The position numbers and the translations under genes were made by a program. 37,155 nucleotides of DNA from Rhodospirillales bacterium (GTDB lineage Bacteria > Pseudomonadota > Alphaproteobacteria > Rhodospirillales > UBA2165), in assembly GCA_028345065.1 (NCBI GenBank), contig JAOMCN010000022.1, positions 1-37,155 of the forward strand, written 5' to 3'. This document shows, piece after piece, positions 27,581 through 35,285 of the stretch. Under the pieces are notes generated by a model that was given only the letters and a program-made list of their open reading frames with translations, was not told the DNA's origin and made no database searches. How positions within the stretch are numbered: position 1 is the stretch's first letter; each line of letters opens with the position of its first letter.

Positions 27581-28531
27581 ATGAAATGGAGATATAAAAT
27601 CCGCTGTATTTCATGTCTCAGGTTTGTTTTCGTGACGACTTGGGTTTTGTCTGCGGGCGTGGCTAGGGCACAGAATGTATCGGAAATCGATATTGAGAAT
27701 GATCCCGGGTATAAGGAGACGCAAGAGTTTCTGGCAAAAACGCAAAGTATAATTGCAAAATCCAGGGCAGAAACCAATGCCCAAGAAAAGGACTTAGAGG
27801 CACTAGCGAACCGAGTTGGGGAACTGATTTCAAATATTGGTAGCACTAATGAAGACGCGTCTAACTTGCGATCTGAATTGTCTGTTCAGACAGACCTTCT
27901 AGATATTGAAAGAGAAACGACAGAAGGATTGCGAAGACAGATGCTGATCCTAAGCAAGAACATGGATACTCAAATAAAAATTAAAACTGATATTGAGGCT
28001 AAACTTCAATCGGTGATTGCTTCTCTCCGCGCTGAAAATACCAAGGGTAAAAAGAGACTCAGTACCCTGGAGGCGGAAAAGAAGAAAAATTCTGATATTG
28101 AGGTTAAACTTCAATCGGTGATTGCTTCGCTACGCGCGGAAAATACCAAGGGTAAAAAGAGACTCGGTACCCTGGAGGCGGAAAAGAAGAAAAATTCTGA
28201 TATTGAGGCTAAACTTCAATCGGTGATTGCTTCGCTACGCGCGGAAAATACCAAGGGTAAAAAACGCCTCAATAAGATGGAGGTTCAAAATAAAAGCAGT
28301 TCAACACTCGAGGACAGGCTCCGGGCGCAGTTTGTATCTGTCCGAACGGAACGTGATAAAGCCTTGATGCGCCTTAACCAAGATTTAGAGAAAAATAACC
28401 GCCTAACTAAATCGAATCGGGCAATGGCATCCGATTTAACGGCAGCAAAAGCAGAAGTTGAAAGACTTAAAAAGGAAATTCGTCTGGTCAAACAAAAGCT
28501 GGGTTTGGCTGAAAAAAATAGCGCACGATAG
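27581..28531 (+). CDS. Secreted coiled-coil protein with 35-residue tandem repeats
   Basis: From the ATG at 27581 the protein has 316 residues. The N-terminus is a signal peptide (KWRYKIRC, then a hydrophobic core, cleaved about ARA-Q). The rest is Lys/Glu-rich with heptad spacing, so it is a long coiled coil. Residues 137-241 contain three copies of a 35-residue (five-heptad) unit starting DIEAKLQSVIASLRAENTKG; the third diverges after about 21 residues. It is probably periplasmic and structural or scaffolding. No enzymatic domain is seen. A GTG start at 27557 is possible, but it would add residues before the signal peptide. There is no ribosome binding site at the ATG; a TATAAT lies at 27569-27574, which would give a leaderless mRNA. 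Confidence 0.78.
   Translation: MKWRYKIRCISCLRFVFVTTWVLSAGVARAQNVSEIDIENDPGYKETQEFLAKTQSIIAKSRAETNAQEKDLEALANRVGELISNIGSTNEDASNLRSELSVQTDLLDIERETTEGLRRQMLILSKNMDTQIKIKTDIEAKLQSVIASLRAENTKGKKRLSTLEAEKKKNSDIEVKLQSVIASLRAENTKGKKRLGTLEAEKKKNSDIEAKLQSVIASLRAENTKGKKRLNKMEVQNKSSSTLEDRLRAQFVSVRTERDKALMRLNQDLEKNNRLTKSNRAMASDLTAAKAEVERLKKEIRLVKQKLGLAEKNSAR
27989..28303 (+). repeat. Three tandem 105-bp repeats inside the coiled-coil gene
   Basis: Copies lie at 27989-28093, 28094-28198 and 28199-28303. Copies 1 and 2 differ at five positions. Copy 3 is the same as copy 2 except for one base until about 28262, then diverges. Each unit is a multiple of three and of 21 bases, so gain or loss keeps both reading frame and heptad phase. 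The near identity indicates recent duplication. Confidence 0.93.
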
Positions 28532-28570
28532 AGATAATAAAACTTATTTAAAAAATGTAGCTGACGAGAA

Positions 28571-28756
28571 CTATTGATTAGTGCCTTTAATAGAATGAGC
28601 CTTTTTTAAAGAGAGTTTAAGTCTTGTCATTTGCTGAAGAAGATCCAGACGGTCTTCCGGTGTGTTTTCAATGGTAAGCAATAACTCTTTACCCTCATTT
28701 TCGGGATCTATTTTGATGGAAGTTACATTTTTCCCATTTTTTTCAGAAGGTGACAC
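28571..28756 (-). CDS. Small hypothetical protein, 61 residues
   Basis: This frame starts at a GTG (28754-28756) with AGGA nine bases upstream and ends 39 bp from the convergent coiled-coil gene. The product is soluble and strongly charged, with a beta-like front (VTSIKIDPENEGKELLLTIE) and an amphipathic Lys-rich helix at the end (LDLLQQMTRLKLSLKKAH). This looks like a folded small protein and not a random frame. I recognise no family. The upstream stretch 28757-29017 shows no other gene. Confidence 0.45.
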   Translation of the reverse strand: MSPSEKNGKNVTSIKIDPENEGKELLLTIENTPEDRLDLLQQMTRLKLSLKKAHSIKGTNQ

Positions 28757-29017
28757 GATAAAATATCCTAGTCTTCTATCTCTAATTGATAGTATATCAC
28801 TCCGAGTGAACGAATATAAAAGAAAATCACATCCGTATCATAAATTTGCTGGACCTGATGACAGGATAAGCTGAACCAGGTTCTTTCTAATTGGAGCAAA
28901 TACATAGAAATTTTTGATTAAATTCGTTGTTAGAAGTTCGATACTTTAAACTAATTCTAAATTCCAGTGGAAAAAATTAGCGAAATATTGGGATAGTTTT
29001 AAAATACCTAGATTAAA

Positions 29018-30310
29018 TCAGCTCATTAAAGCTGGAAGAAATAATGCAATTTGTGGAAAAATCACTACTAAACCAAGGCGAAGCAAATCAGCGCAGAAGA
29101 ACGGACCGATGCCTTTGAAAATGGTCCAAAGAGATACATCTGGTAGCATAGTTTTCAATACGAACACATTCATCCCGACTGGCGGTGTGATCAGACTAAT
29201 TTCCGTCACCATGATGACGACAATGCCAAACCAAATAAGGTCAAATCCCAAAGATTGAACGACTGGAAAAAAGATTGGTACCGTCAGTAAAATCATACCA
29301 ATACCTTCGAAGACCGCGCCAAGAACCACATAAATTGCTAATATGGCAAATATAACGCCCATCGGCGGCACATCCAAATCGTTAACGAACTTAAGGATGT
29401 CATCAGGCATACCGGCAATATTAATAAAGTTCGAGAAAATGATTGCTCCATAAGCAACGGTGAATACAAAGACTGTTGTCTTACCAGCGTCAACGAGCGA
29501 ATTATAGAATTCTTTCCATGTCATTTTTTTTCGTGCGATGGCGAAAAATAGGGCCCCTGTTGCGCCAATTCCACCGGCTTCACTTGGTGTAAATATGCCG
29601 GCGTAAATTCCACCCAAAATAAACAAAAAAAGCAGCAGTATACCCCAGACTTTTCCTAGGGCTCTGAAACGATTTGGCCAGTTTGTGTGGTCTCCTGGAG
29701 GACCCCATTCCTTTTTAATCGCTGTGACAATTCGGATTACTATTATGTAGAGAAAAACGGTGAGGATTCCCGGGAGAACACCTGCAATAAATAATTTTCC
29801 AATATCTTCCTCAACGAGGATGCCATAAATAATTAAAGCAATACTCGGCGGAATGAGAATGCCGATAGTGCCTCCCGCCGCAACCGAGCCAGCAGCCAAG
29901 CGATCGTCGTAATTAAAACGACGCATGGAAGGTAACGCGACCTTAGCCATTGTAGCTGCAGTAGCCGCTGAGCTCCCGGAAACCGCTGCAAATCCGCCGC
30001 ATGCCGCAACCGTAGTCATGGCAAGGCCACCCCTGAAGCTACCTAGCCAGGCATAGGCAGCATCGTACATGTCTTCAGCCAACGCGGCACGATAGACAAA
30101 GGCACCCATCAAAATAAATAAAGGAAGGGTCGAAAAGTGATAGTTCATTGAGAAGTCGAGGATGAGTTGACCTAAAGTAGCTAAGGCCGGTTCAAAGCCT
30201 CGAATTAAACCAAACCCAACAAATCCAACGGAGACCATTGCCCACCCGAGAGGAAATCCCGCAAAACAAATTACTAGAAGAATAGCAAAGCCAACCAGTG
30301 AAATCAGCAT
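29018..30310 (-). CDS. dctM: TRAP transporter large permease (DctM), system 1
   Basis: The 430-residue protein has about 12 helices and the DctM signatures ILMGAFVYRAALAEDMY, GGFAAVSGSSAATAATM, LPSMRRFNYDDRLAAGSVAAGGTIGILIPPS, and PSEAGGIGATGALFF. DctM is the sodium-coupled translocation subunit that takes substrate from the DctP protein, together with DctQ. Its ATG directly follows the dctQ TGA with no intervening base, so it is translationally coupled. The order P-Q-M on the minus strand is complete. The substrate is probably an organic acid. Confidence 0.94.
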   Translation of the reverse strand: MLISLVGFAILLVICFAGFPLGWAMVSVGFVGFGLIRGFEPALATLGQLILDFSMNYHFSTLPLFILMGAFVYRAALAEDMYDAAYAWLGSFRGGLAMTTVAACGGFAAVSGSSAATAATMAKVALPSMRRFNYDDRLAAGSVAAGGTIGILIPPSIALIIYGILVEEDIGKLFIAGVLPGILTVFLYIIVIRIVTAIKKEWGPPGDHTNWPNRFRALGKVWGILLLFLFILGGIYAGIFTPSEAGGIGATGALFFAIARKKMTWKEFYNSLVDAGKTTVFVFTVAYGAIIFSNFINIAGMPDDILKFVNDLDVPPMGVIFAILAIYVVLGAVFEGIGMILLTVPIFFPVVQSLGFDLIWFGIVVIMVTEISLITPPVGMNVFVLKTMLPDVSLWTIFKGIGPFFCADLLRLGLVVIFPQIALFLPALMS

Positions 30311-30874
30311 TCAAATTGCGTCCTTCTTGCCGCCAACCCCGTCAGCACTTGGCCAGAATACATGGAGTATCAGCATTAAAATTAGGATGATTACTGTGAC
30401 GGCGCTGAGCAGACTTATTAGATACGCCGGCGGTGCATACGACCATTCAAGAAATCCTGAAATTTGCTGGGCTTCAGCGAGTTCACTACCCTGTAACCAC
30501 ATTAAATAAGTGATCCCTATATTTACAATAATACAACCCGTTAACACGCAAAATCTCTGGATCCAGGCTCCATTACCTTTCAGGACGCCAGTCAGAACGG
30601 AAATGACGATATGTGACTCGGCGCGTGTTATAACAGGTAATGCACCAAACATTGCTAGCGGCAGCATGAACTCTATCAATTCGAAACCACCGGGGATTGG
30701 GGCGCTAAAAAAGTATCTTCCCAAGACATCGACAAAGGTTACGGCCATCATACCAAACATGACGACTGCGACACATGTCATGAGGGCTTTATCTAATATA
30801 CCCAGGAGAAAGAGTGGCGAAGACGTAACGCCTACTCCACCTTCTCTACCGGGAGACCTGTCGTTGTCTGACAT
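30311..30874 (-). CDS. dctQ: TRAP transporter small permease (DctQ), system 1
   Basis: The 187-residue protein has a 25-residue polar N-terminus and four helices. VVMFGMMAVTFVDVLGRYFF and PIPGGFELIEFMLPLAMFGALPV form the conserved first half of DctQ, and FLEWSYAPPAYLI precedes the last helix. DctQ binds DctM and is needed for transport. It is 32 bp downstream of dctP and abuts dctM. Confidence 0.92.
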   Translation of the reverse strand: MSDNDRSPGREGGVGVTSSPLFLLGILDKALMTCVAVVMFGMMAVTFVDVLGRYFFSAPIPGGFELIEFMLPLAMFGALPVITRAESHIVISVLTGVLKGNGAWIQRFCVLTGCIIVNIGITYLMWLQGSELAEAQQISGFLEWSYAPPAYLISLLSAVTVIILILMLILHVFWPSADGVGGKKDAI

Positions 30875-30906
30875 TCAAGCAACTCTAATTTAGAGGTGCT
30901 CTCGAC

Positions 30907-31917
30907 CTACATTGCATTTTTGCGATAGAAGGCAAGTGCAGCTTTTCCGTCGATACCTTTCTTTTCAGCTATTTTGATCCAGTCCGCGTCAAAAGAAGAG
31001 TATCTTTGCCTCATTTCCGCGACCAGTTTTGCGCTGGCGGGAGCGTAATTAATACCTCCTGCTTTGAATTGTGGCCTAGCTTCTTTAGCATTGTCATCCC
31101 AAGCTTTTGCATGTCTGGCGATATTGAGACCCGCTTTGCTTTCAATAGCTTGCTGGACATCTTTAGACAGGCTGTCCCATTTTTTCTGGTTCATCATGAT
31201 TGAGAAAGCCGTATTATAAAATTTCCCGGGGATGTGATAGATGTGTTTGATATAAGGGATCATTTTAAATTTTGGGACGTCGGAAGATGGCAATATTGCA
31301 CCATCGACAATACCTTTTGATACGACTTCAAAAGTTTTCACACCCGGCGTTGGCACTAACACGGCCCCCATTGCTTTCATTGTTTTTGCAGCCATACCAC
31401 GGCTAACACGAATTTTTAAACCCTTTAAATCAGATGCCTGTGTGATCGCCTTTTTCATCATGAGCAAGTCACCACCACCGTGGACAAACAGACCAAGAAG
31501 TTTTACGCCCTTATACTCGTTTGCGCCCTCAAAAAATTTCTTATGAGTTTTCCAAAGTGCAATGGAAGTTTTTTCTGCGGTTGAAGTTCCAAATGGTAGC
31601 GTTGCCAATTCAGTCAGGGTCAAACGCTTGGTTTCGAAAATATTGGCGAGCATACCAAGGTCGGCAACACCTTTAGTAACCATGCTCCACTGACGAGGAG
31701 GGGGCGCAAGGGTCTTCGCAGGGAAACGAAATTTAACCTTACCATTACTAGCTTTTGACGCCTCAGCTGACCATCGTTTAGCCATCAAGGTAATAGCATG
31801 AGTTGGTGGCGTAAAATTATTATAAACTAGTGTCGTCTGCGCATTCGCGAGTGGTAATTGCGATAGCGATAAGGCAATGAACGTTGTGCCAAATAATGTA
31901 GGGGTTAATATCCTCAT
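30907..31917 (-). CDS. dctP: TRAP transporter substrate-binding protein (DctP), system 1
   Basis: The 336-residue periplasmic protein has a signal peptide cleaved about ANA-Q (residue 26). DLKGLKIRVSRGM carries the conserved Arg (about residue 170) that binds the substrate carboxylate. VVSKGIVDGAILPSSDVPKFK forms the next family block. GGAGA five bases before the ATG supports the start. It belongs to the DctP/TAXI-like C4-dicarboxylate group, but the ligand may be another carboxylic acid. It is the first gene of the P-Q-M operon. The divergent gap 31918-32077 contains TTGAT/ATCAA (31970-31981), a small dyad that may be an operator. Confidence 0.93.
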   Translation of the reverse strand: MRILTPTLFGTTFIALSLSQLPLANAQTTLVYNNFTPPTHAITLMAKRWSAEASKASNGKVKFRFPAKTLAPPPRQWSMVTKGVADLGMLANIFETKRLTLTELATLPFGTSTAEKTSIALWKTHKKFFEGANEYKGVKLLGLFVHGGGDLLMMKKAITQASDLKGLKIRVSRGMAAKTMKAMGAVLVPTPGVKTFEVVSKGIVDGAILPSSDVPKFKMIPYIKHIYHIPGKFYNTAFSIMMNQKKWDSLSKDVQQAIESKAGLNIARHAKAWDDNAKEARPQFKAGGINYAPASAKLVAEMRQRYSSFDADWIKIAEKKGIDGKAALAFYRKNAM

Positions 31918-32077
31918 CTTGATCTCCCTTGTTTGTTTTATTCAAGTCAAGATGTGTATGTAATTTTAATTGATTTATCAAACAATTTGGCTGGTAATAA
32001 GGGACTAAACATTGTTCAATCGTGGTTAATTAGACATTTTTAAAATAATCCAAAATGTAAATGTGTAGGATCGTAAT

Positions 32078-32557
32078 ATGGCAAATAGGCTTGGACAGGG
32101 AGATGCATTTCCTCATCTAACTTTGAATTTGGTTGGGGGTGGAAAAATTGATTTACCTGAGAATTTAAACGCCAAATACAATGTAATTTTGTTTTACCGA
32201 GGGCATTGGTGACCGTATTGCCGGCGGCAGTTGGTCGCTTTCGACAATCTCCAGGATGAGCTAGCGGAGCTAGGTGCAGAGGTTATAGCAGCGAGTGTTG
32301 ACGTTGGCGACACTTCTAGGGAGGTAGCAGAAGAAGTTTCCTTCAAAATTGGAGAAGGAGTTACCCGAGACCAAGCAAATCTTCTGGGTGCTTGGTATGG
32401 CGATGCCCGTCATCCGGAAATGATCCAACCTTCTGAGTTCGTGGTGAATGCAGATGGTAAGGTTATGATGTCATCTTATAGTGCCGGGCCTCTTGGTCGG
32501 ATGAACCCTGATGATTTGATCAAGGTAATTAATTTTTTGGAATCGTTAGCTAAATAA
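32078..32557 (+). CDS. Peroxiredoxin-like (AhpC/TSA) selenoprotein with in-frame TGA read as selenocysteine
   Basis: The frame opens at ATG 32078 with AGGA (32067-32070) seven bases upstream. It runs 44 codons to a TGA at 32210-32212, then continues to TAA at 32557, giving 159 residues. The residues around the TGA are FYRGHW-(TGA)-PYCRRQL. In the AhpC/TSA-type thioredoxin-fold family this segment normally reads FYRGHWCPYCRRQL, so the TGA replaces exactly the catalytic N-terminal Cys of a CPYC motif, making UPYC (U45, C48). Downstream the fold continues normally (AELGAEVIAASVD, PSEFVVNADGKV, PDDLIKVINFL). A hairpin with a G-led loop follows at SECIS distance. The enzyme should reduce peroxides or disulfides with a selenol. 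A sequencing error or true stop is the alternative, but intact frame, ribosome binding site and motif argue against it. Confidence 0.85.
32226..32252 (+). other. Candidate bacterial SECIS stem-loop after the Sec codon
   Basis: Downstream of the TGA the mRNA can fold as GG (32226-32227) with CC (32251-32252), a 2x2 internal loop, then GTT (32230-32232) with AAT, a bulged G (32233), and GTC (32234-32236) with GAC (32243-32245). The apical loop is GCTTTC (32237-32242), led by G. The loop begins 24 nt after the TGA, within the usual bacterial SECIS window of about 16-37 nt. Hand folding only; a competing hairpin ATTGCC-GGC-GGCAGT lies at 32217-32231, nearer than usual. Confidence 0.5.
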
Positions 32558-32586
32558 TGGGACGTTAAGTATCAAAAAAATCACTG

Positions 32587-32627
32587 AGAAACACCGCTTT
32601 GGTTTAATTTAATAATGCGGTTTTTCT
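32587..32627 (+). terminator. Intrinsic terminator, probably bidirectional
   Basis: AGAAA-C-ACCGC (32587-32597) pairs with GCGGT-T-TTTCT (32617-32627), ten base pairs with one mismatch around an AT-rich loop. A T-rich run (32621-32628) ends the plus-strand hairpin 30 bp after the selenoprotein stop. For minus-strand transcripts from the convergent SMP-30 gene, the A-run 32574-32580 would give a U-tract. Confidence 0.6.
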
Positions 32628-32706
32628 TAACTACAATTTTTGATAAGTCCCAATTGACCCTCGCTAAGGAGAGCTGACTCGCAAATATTTTTCAGGTAAT
32701 TATGGA

Positions 32707-33729
32707 TTATTCATGCCAGTGGACCATTGGAAGTCCCGCAACCGGTGATTGAAAATAAGGAATATTTGTTGCCCTGAGGCTTCCCACGTAGACGGTTTTA
32801 AGATCTGCACCACCAAATGTGATGGACGCACACCACGTGGCTATGTCTCCCCCGCACTTTAAAAGTAGGTCAGCATCAACCGTACCAGCTTGAAATGCAT
32901 CATCTAACATTTTTACTTCGTCAGGGTTGGAATCGTCGAAAATGATTTGAAGATCACCGTTGGGTTTAATAGCAAAAATACCGTCATTCATGACATGCGT
33001 GCCCCACAGGTTCCCGTATGAATCAAAAGCAATACCGTCTATGAAGCGGCCATGGTCGTTGGGTCCAAAAATCTCCTTGTTAGAGAGGTTCCCGTTATCA
33101 GCAATCTTGTAGCGTGCGACATTACGTCCACAAGTTTGCACAACATAGAGATATTCTTCTTTTTCATCGAGTTTACATTCATTTGAGAAGTGCACATCCT
33201 CTGCAACGATACGGACACCTTTATCCTCCTCGAAAAGAAGGATGCGGCCGTCTACGAGATCTTTATCGATAGCCTTTGGCCAATCGTGAAGCATCGTTGA
33301 TACGGTGATCCAAATACGGTCTTCGCTGTCTCGACATACAAAGTTAACCTTACCAATTGGTTCGCCATCTATAGTATTGAACATGACTTCTGTTTCACCA
33401 GATCTGGTCATACGTTCCAGACAATCCGTTCCAAAATTTGATATCAATATGTCACCATTGCTCGCAAAAGCCAGACCGTTAGGTAGGGTTCCCTCCACAA
33501 ATTTTTGGGCATCATCCTCAGTATCAGCAAAAGTGTCAGCGTCATGGGATTGGGTGATAATTTCCTGACTACCATCTGGCTTAATTTTTACAACTCCACC
33601 CCTTGCATCGGCTGACCAAAGTGTTCCATCTTTTTCAGCAAGTATGCATTCTGGGCGTTGAAGTCCGTTGCCGATAAATTCAAAGTCGTCCTTTGTAAGA
33701 GTGAAGCCGTCGATCGGATTGTTTGCCAT
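32707..33729 (-). CDS. SMP-30/gluconolactonase-like beta-propeller hydrolase
   Basis: The 340-residue protein is a six-bladed propeller of the SMP-30/LRE family. Metal-site positions are visible: Glu27 in QRPECIL, Asn in LPNGLAFASNGDI, Asn in HFSNECKL, and Asp in FIDGIAFDSYGNLW. SMP-30 enzymes hydrolyse sugar or other lactones with a divalent metal in the cytoplasm. No signal peptide is present. It follows ChaC by 36 bp and is likely in the same transcript. The particular lactone is unknown. Confidence 0.88.
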   Translation of the reverse strand: MANNPIDGFTLTKDDFEFIGNGLQRPECILAEKDGTLWSADARGGVVKIKPDGSQEIITQSHDADTFADTEDDAQKFVEGTLPNGLAFASNGDILISNFGTDCLERMTRSGETEVMFNTIDGEPIGKVNFVCRDSEDRIWITVSTMLHDWPKAIDKDLVDGRILLFEEDKGVRIVAEDVHFSNECKLDEKEEYLYVVQTCGRNVARYKIADNGNLSNKEIFGPNDHGRFIDGIAFDSYGNLWGTHVMNDGIFAIKPNGDLQIIFDDSNPDEVKMLDDAFQAGTVDADLLLKCGGDIATWCASITFGGADLKTVYVGSLRATNIPYFQSPVAGLPMVHWHE

Positions 33730-33765
33730 TCTTTTTTTCCCCGTAAATGGTCCGATAAAAAATCT

Positions 33766-34440
33766 TTACAGCCGTTCTTGTACAAGTCTAGCCAACTTGT
33801 CCAAATGACTATCCGTTAACCCGTGCTCAGTCAATTTGTCTATCGTCTGAAAGAGGTAATCACTGCAGCTTCCCATTGGCCCCTTAGAAATAGCCACGAC
33901 GTCAGCAATTTTATTAATGGCTAACTTACCTGAATATCTTTTGTTTCTTCTATCGATAGCAAAGGTAATGGCCTTCAGGGGCCCTGTTTCTGTTTTAAGT
34001 CGTACGACTTTGGCAACATATGAGTTGGAAACCATCTCTCTATTCCAAATAATCCGGAGCTCATTTTCAGCAAGCCTTCGCGAAATGCGATATGCCAACC
34101 CTTTACATGAACCGCCATAATCGAGAGCAAGCATTAACCCAGGACATTCGGGAGTTCCTCTACCCAATAAAGTTTGCAAACAAAATCTTCTATGGAAACC
34201 GAACAGGTGTCCCAGTCGAATTTCTTCGTAGGCAATGGTAGGGTTCCATAACAATGAACCATAGGCAAACAACCAAATATCCTCTGATGGATCAAAATGA
34301 GATATTGCCTTTATTTGAGTTTCTTCCCTGTATTCAGGAGATGAACGATCTAAAAGACCGCGTTTTTCCATATCGATGAGAAATTCTTCCAACTGACCAG
34401 ACTCGATGGTCTCCCGTGTGATTTCCAGTCTTTCGTTCAT
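33766..34440 (-). CDS. chaC: ChaC-type gamma-glutamylcyclotransferase
   Basis: The 224-residue protein has the substrate-binding FAYGSLLWNP (58-67), GFHRRFC, and the catalytic Glu135 in IIWNREMVSNSY. This is the standard gamma-glutamylcyclotransferase fold of ChaC. It degrades glutathione to 5-oxoproline and Cys-Gly in the cytoplasm, so it tunes glutathione level. A 50-residue acidic helical N-terminal extension precedes the fold. The neighbouring selenoprotein is also thiol-related, but they are on opposite strands and not adjacent. First gene of a two-gene unit with SMP-30; the 151-bp gap to the divergent VOC gene holds its promoter. Confidence 0.9.
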   Translation of the reverse strand: MNERLEITRETIESGQLEEFLIDMEKRGLLDRSSPEYREETQIKAISHFDPSEDIWLFAYGSLLWNPTIAYEEIRLGHLFGFHRRFCLQTLLGRGTPECPGLMLALDYGGSCKGLAYRISRRLAENELRIIWNREMVSNSYVAKVVRLKTETGPLKAITFAIDRRNKRYSGKLAINKIADVVAISKGPMGSCSDYLFQTIDKLTEHGLTDSHLDKLARLVQERL

Positions 34441-34591
34441 TTTACCCTCATTATATTCCCTAACATTGGTAGTTCAGAGAACCGGAAAATACAATTCATA
34501 TGCTTAAATCTTGCGGTAATTGCACAATAAGGCGTAAATTAATGTAGTAATTAATAATTATTAGCCAGACAACAAATCAGAGGAGAGTGTT

Positions 34592-35128
34592 ATGGCAGTG
34601 CAGCAGCTTCACCATGTTGCCTATCGGTGCAATGACGCGAAGGAAACAGCTGATTTTTACACAAAATTATTGGGGCTGGAATACTATGCTGCTGTATCGG
34701 AGGATACTATTCCTTCGACGGGCGAAAAGTGTCTGTACATGCACATATTTTTCGCTATGGCTGATGGCAGTTGCGTCGCATTTTTTGAGGTTCCGGAGGC
34801 ACCCCCTGCCATTAAAGACACCAATACTCCTGCCTGGGTACAACATTTAGCGCTGGTGGTTGAAGATGAAGATGAGCAGCTTGAAAAAAAGGCTAAGTTG
34901 GAGGCTGCGGGTGTAGATGTTATTGGTCCTACGGATCACGGATTCTGTAAATCCATTTATTTTTTTGATCCTAATGGCCATCGTCTGGAACTTACAGTAC
35001 GTACAGAGACGCCTGAAATGATGGAACGCCTGCGCTCGAGCTCGGAGCCAATGCTAGAGGAATGGGTAAAGACCAAAACCGTTCAGAGGGGCGCTGCTTG
35101 GGTTCATGACGGTACCGCGGCTGAGTAG
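34592..35128 (+). CDS. VOC-family (glyoxalase/dioxygenase fold) protein
   Basis: The 178-residue protein contains two beta-alpha-beta-beta-beta modules. QLHHVAYRCNDAKETADFYTKLLGL (from residue 6) supplies the first metal His. WVQHLALVVED gives another, and DPNGHRLELTVRTE holds the C-terminal Glu. The metal site therefore looks complete. VOC members include glyoxalase I, extradiol dioxygenases and epimerases; this single-domain protein with a helical tail resembles uncharacterised lactoylglutathione-lyase-like proteins. GGAG (34582-34585) six bases before the ATG is a strong ribosome binding site. It stands alone between ChaC and TRAP system 2. Confidence 0.87.
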   Translation: MAVQQLHHVAYRCNDAKETADFYTKLLGLEYYAAVSEDTIPSTGEKCLYMHIFFAMADGSCVAFFEVPEAPPAIKDTNTPAWVQHLALVVEDEDEQLEKKAKLEAAGVDVIGPTDHGFCKSIYFFDPNGHRLELTVRTETPEMMERLRSSSEPMLEEWVKTKTVQRGAAWVHDGTAAE

Positions 35129-35285
35129 TTTCTATAGATCTAGCCGTTGTTGAACCCCTCTCAAGTGACGGAAATCATAGAGCCTACACGCTGATCATCA
35201 GCTGTATGTTTGTAGCGAGCAAACCGGTCCCAGATTAATCGTAGTTGGAGTAGTGTCCTTTAAAATAGGCTATCGTTTGATTGCC

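Noticed and set aside
29009-29035. CAGCT/AGCTG hairpin around the dctM stop as a terminator
   Set aside because: Five base pairs, includes the stop codon, and no U-tract follows.
32231-32557. A 108-residue protein starting at TTG 32231
   Set aside because: It is only the C-terminal part of the selenoprotein frame; the TTG has no ribosome binding site and the active-site segment would be missing.
35190-35202. Inverted repeat GCTGAT-C-ATCAGC between the VOC gene and dctM
   Set aside because: Loop of one base and no T-run, so it is not a terminator; too short to claim as a binding site between convergent genes.
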